From Arcuatula senhousia (lineage: Eukaryota; Mollusca; Bivalvia; Mytilida; Mytilidae), in NCBI GenBank assembly GCA_963971305.1, contig CAXARO010000948.1, forward strand, positions 29,273-93,272: a stretch of DNA of 64,000 bases, in the 5' to 3' direction. The translations under genes were made by a program, and so were the position numbers. Positions within the stretch are counted from its first letter, which is position 1. The number at the start of each line of letters is the position of its first letter. Below the pieces are notes generated by a model, which worked only from the letters and a program-made list of their open reading frames with translations, was not told the origin of the DNA and searched no databases. Of this stretch, positions 62,701-64,000 are shown in pieces.

Positions 62701-64000
62701 GCTTACTTTTTTGCGCAACATGTCTACTTGAAGAACATACTTTGTTTTGCTAAATACTTCTTATAGTTTTAATCTGGTACACAATACCGCACGAACAATA
62801 GATTTTTTCAGGACGCCAATTTTTTGACGTTTTTTCTAAAACCGAATAAAAAAAATGAAAGATATGGGGATATATTAAAAGGTCATAGGCGCTATGCGCC
62901 TATTTTTTGTTGTAATACCTTGCGCAACATGTCTACTTTTGAATGATACTCTATTTTAAGAAATACTACTTATAGTTTCACCAGAAAACATCATACCGCC
63001 CGAATGGAAGAATTTTCTAGAGCGTCAATTTTATGACGTTTTTCTCGAAAAACAAGTGAAAAACATGTAAGAAAGTTTTTGGTCTCGCGCTATAATAAGC
63101 GCTACACGCTCCATTTAGCGCTTACTTTTTTGCGCAACATGTCTACTTGAAGAACATACTTTGTTTTGCTAAATACTTCTTATAGTTTTAATCTGGTACA
63201 CAATACCGCACGAACAATAGATTTTTTCAGGACGCCAATTTTTTGACGTTTTTTCTAAAACCGAATAAAAAAAATGAAAGATATGGGGATATATTAAAAG
63301 GTCATAGGCGCTATGCGCCTATTTTTTGTTGTAATACCTTGCGCAACATGTCTACTTTTGAATGATACTCTATTTTAAGAAATACTACTTATAGTTTCAC
63401 CAGAAAACATCATACCGCCCGAATGGAAGAATTTTCTAGAGCGTCAATTTTATGACGTTTTTCTCGAAAAACAAGTGAAAAACATGTAAGAAAGTTTTTG
63501 GTCTCGCGCTATAATAAGCGCTACACGCTCCATTTAGCGCTTACTTTTTTGCGCAACATGTCTACTTGAAGAACATACTTTGTTTTGCTAAATACTTCTT
63601 ATAGTTTTAATCTGGTACACAATACCGCACGAACAATAGATTTTTTCAGGACGCCAATTTTTTGACGTTTTTTCTAAAACCGAATAAAAAAAATGAAAGA
63701 TATGGGGATATATTAAAAGGTCATAGGCGCTATGCGCCTATTTTTTGTTGTAATACCTTGCGCAACATGTCTACTTTTGAATGATACTCTATTTTAAGAA
63801 ATACTACTTATAGTTTCACCAGAAAACATCATACCGCCCGAATGGAAGAATTTTCTAGAGCGTCAATTTTATGACGTTTTTCTCGAAAAACAAGTGAAAA
63901 ACATGTAAGAAAGTTTTTGGTCTCGCGCTATAATAAGCGCTACACGCTCCATTTAGCGCTTACTTTTTTGCGCAACATGTCTACTTGAAGAACATACTTT
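44796..64000 (+). repeat. Right block of the same 419-bp satellite array, running off the window
   Basis: Same consensus and same orientation as the left block, about 46 units. It begins mid-unit at GCCAATTTTTTGACG (44796) directly after the outer inverted repeat and continues to the window end. The TAAAAAAACTGAAAG variant seen several times on the left was not seen here. This block has its own variants: AAAATATCAT at 57960, 58798 and 61732; GAAAGACATG at 58452 and 62643; CTCGAGAAAC near 47962 and 60113. Same orientation and consensus on both sides imply one array split by an insertion. Confidence 0.98.

Noticed and set aside
1..64000. tRNA, rRNA or snRNA genes
   Set aside because: I saw no tRNA-like box A/box B pair or rRNA-like segment by eye; a dedicated scan with tRNAscan-SE and Rfam models would be needed to exclude short RNA genes.

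Overview
This window is eukaryotic repeat DNA. It is AT-rich and gene-poor, with no operons, no long host ORF, and several generations of retrotransposons and DNA elements nested in a long satellite array. A marine mollusc, most likely a bivalve, fits best. The support is a pearl/mgE-type element (168-bp tandem core plus an ACGG microsatellite, bounded by inverted ATACCCCCGCT/AGCGGGGGTAT ends), many short mollusc-like LINE remnants with C-terminal zinc-knuckle domains, and a small MITE with CAGGCGCGGAT ends. The organism is an inference, not something the sequence proves.

Layout. (1) 1-29550 and 44796-64000 are two blocks of one head-to-tail satellite with a 419-bp unit, in the same orientation, about 70 and 46 copies. 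The unit is a dimer of two diverged halves (209 + 210 bp). Each half has a TGACG-type inverted repeat and ends in a perfect stem-loop followed by a run of six T. Copies differ at only a few bases, so the array was homogenised recently. Shared rare variants show multi-unit blocks (6-mers and about 10-mers) duplicated inside it. (2) The 15.2-kb stretch between them is bounded by a perfect 37-bp inverted repeat (29727-29763 / 44756-44792). Behind each end lies a minisatellite of about 46 bp in opposite orientation, so it looks like one large foldback-like element. Between the left satellite edge and this element is a 176-bp exon-like fragment. (3) Inside are the pearl-like element (30384-31183), LINE 3' fragments (31546-33000), an exon-like segment (33018-33250, minus), GC-rich hairpins (34770-35110) and a 53-bp minisatellite carrying telomere-like CCCTAACC (35517-36640). 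(4) At 36647-43401 is a second, inner element of 6755 bp with terminal inverted repeats of about 515-520 bp and a 5-bp direct repeat AGTAT on both sides. It has no recognisable transposase. (5) The inner element contains a non-LTR retrotransposon (38283-41590, plus) whose reverse transcriptase gene is split by a 1316-bp Penelope-like reverse transcriptase fragment. The junction is in frame and gives a 525-codon double-RT reading frame. A 3' tail of the same Penelope-like family sits in the opposite strand at 42409-42650, within another decayed LINE.

Inferred order of insertion: satellite, then the outer 15-kb element, then the inner 6.8-kb element, then LINEs, then Penelope-like copies. No gene here looks like an intact host gene. 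The best undescribed candidates are the two inverted-repeat elements and the hairpin-T6 satellite. The in-frame RT-RT chimera and the exon-like fragments at element edges are secondary.
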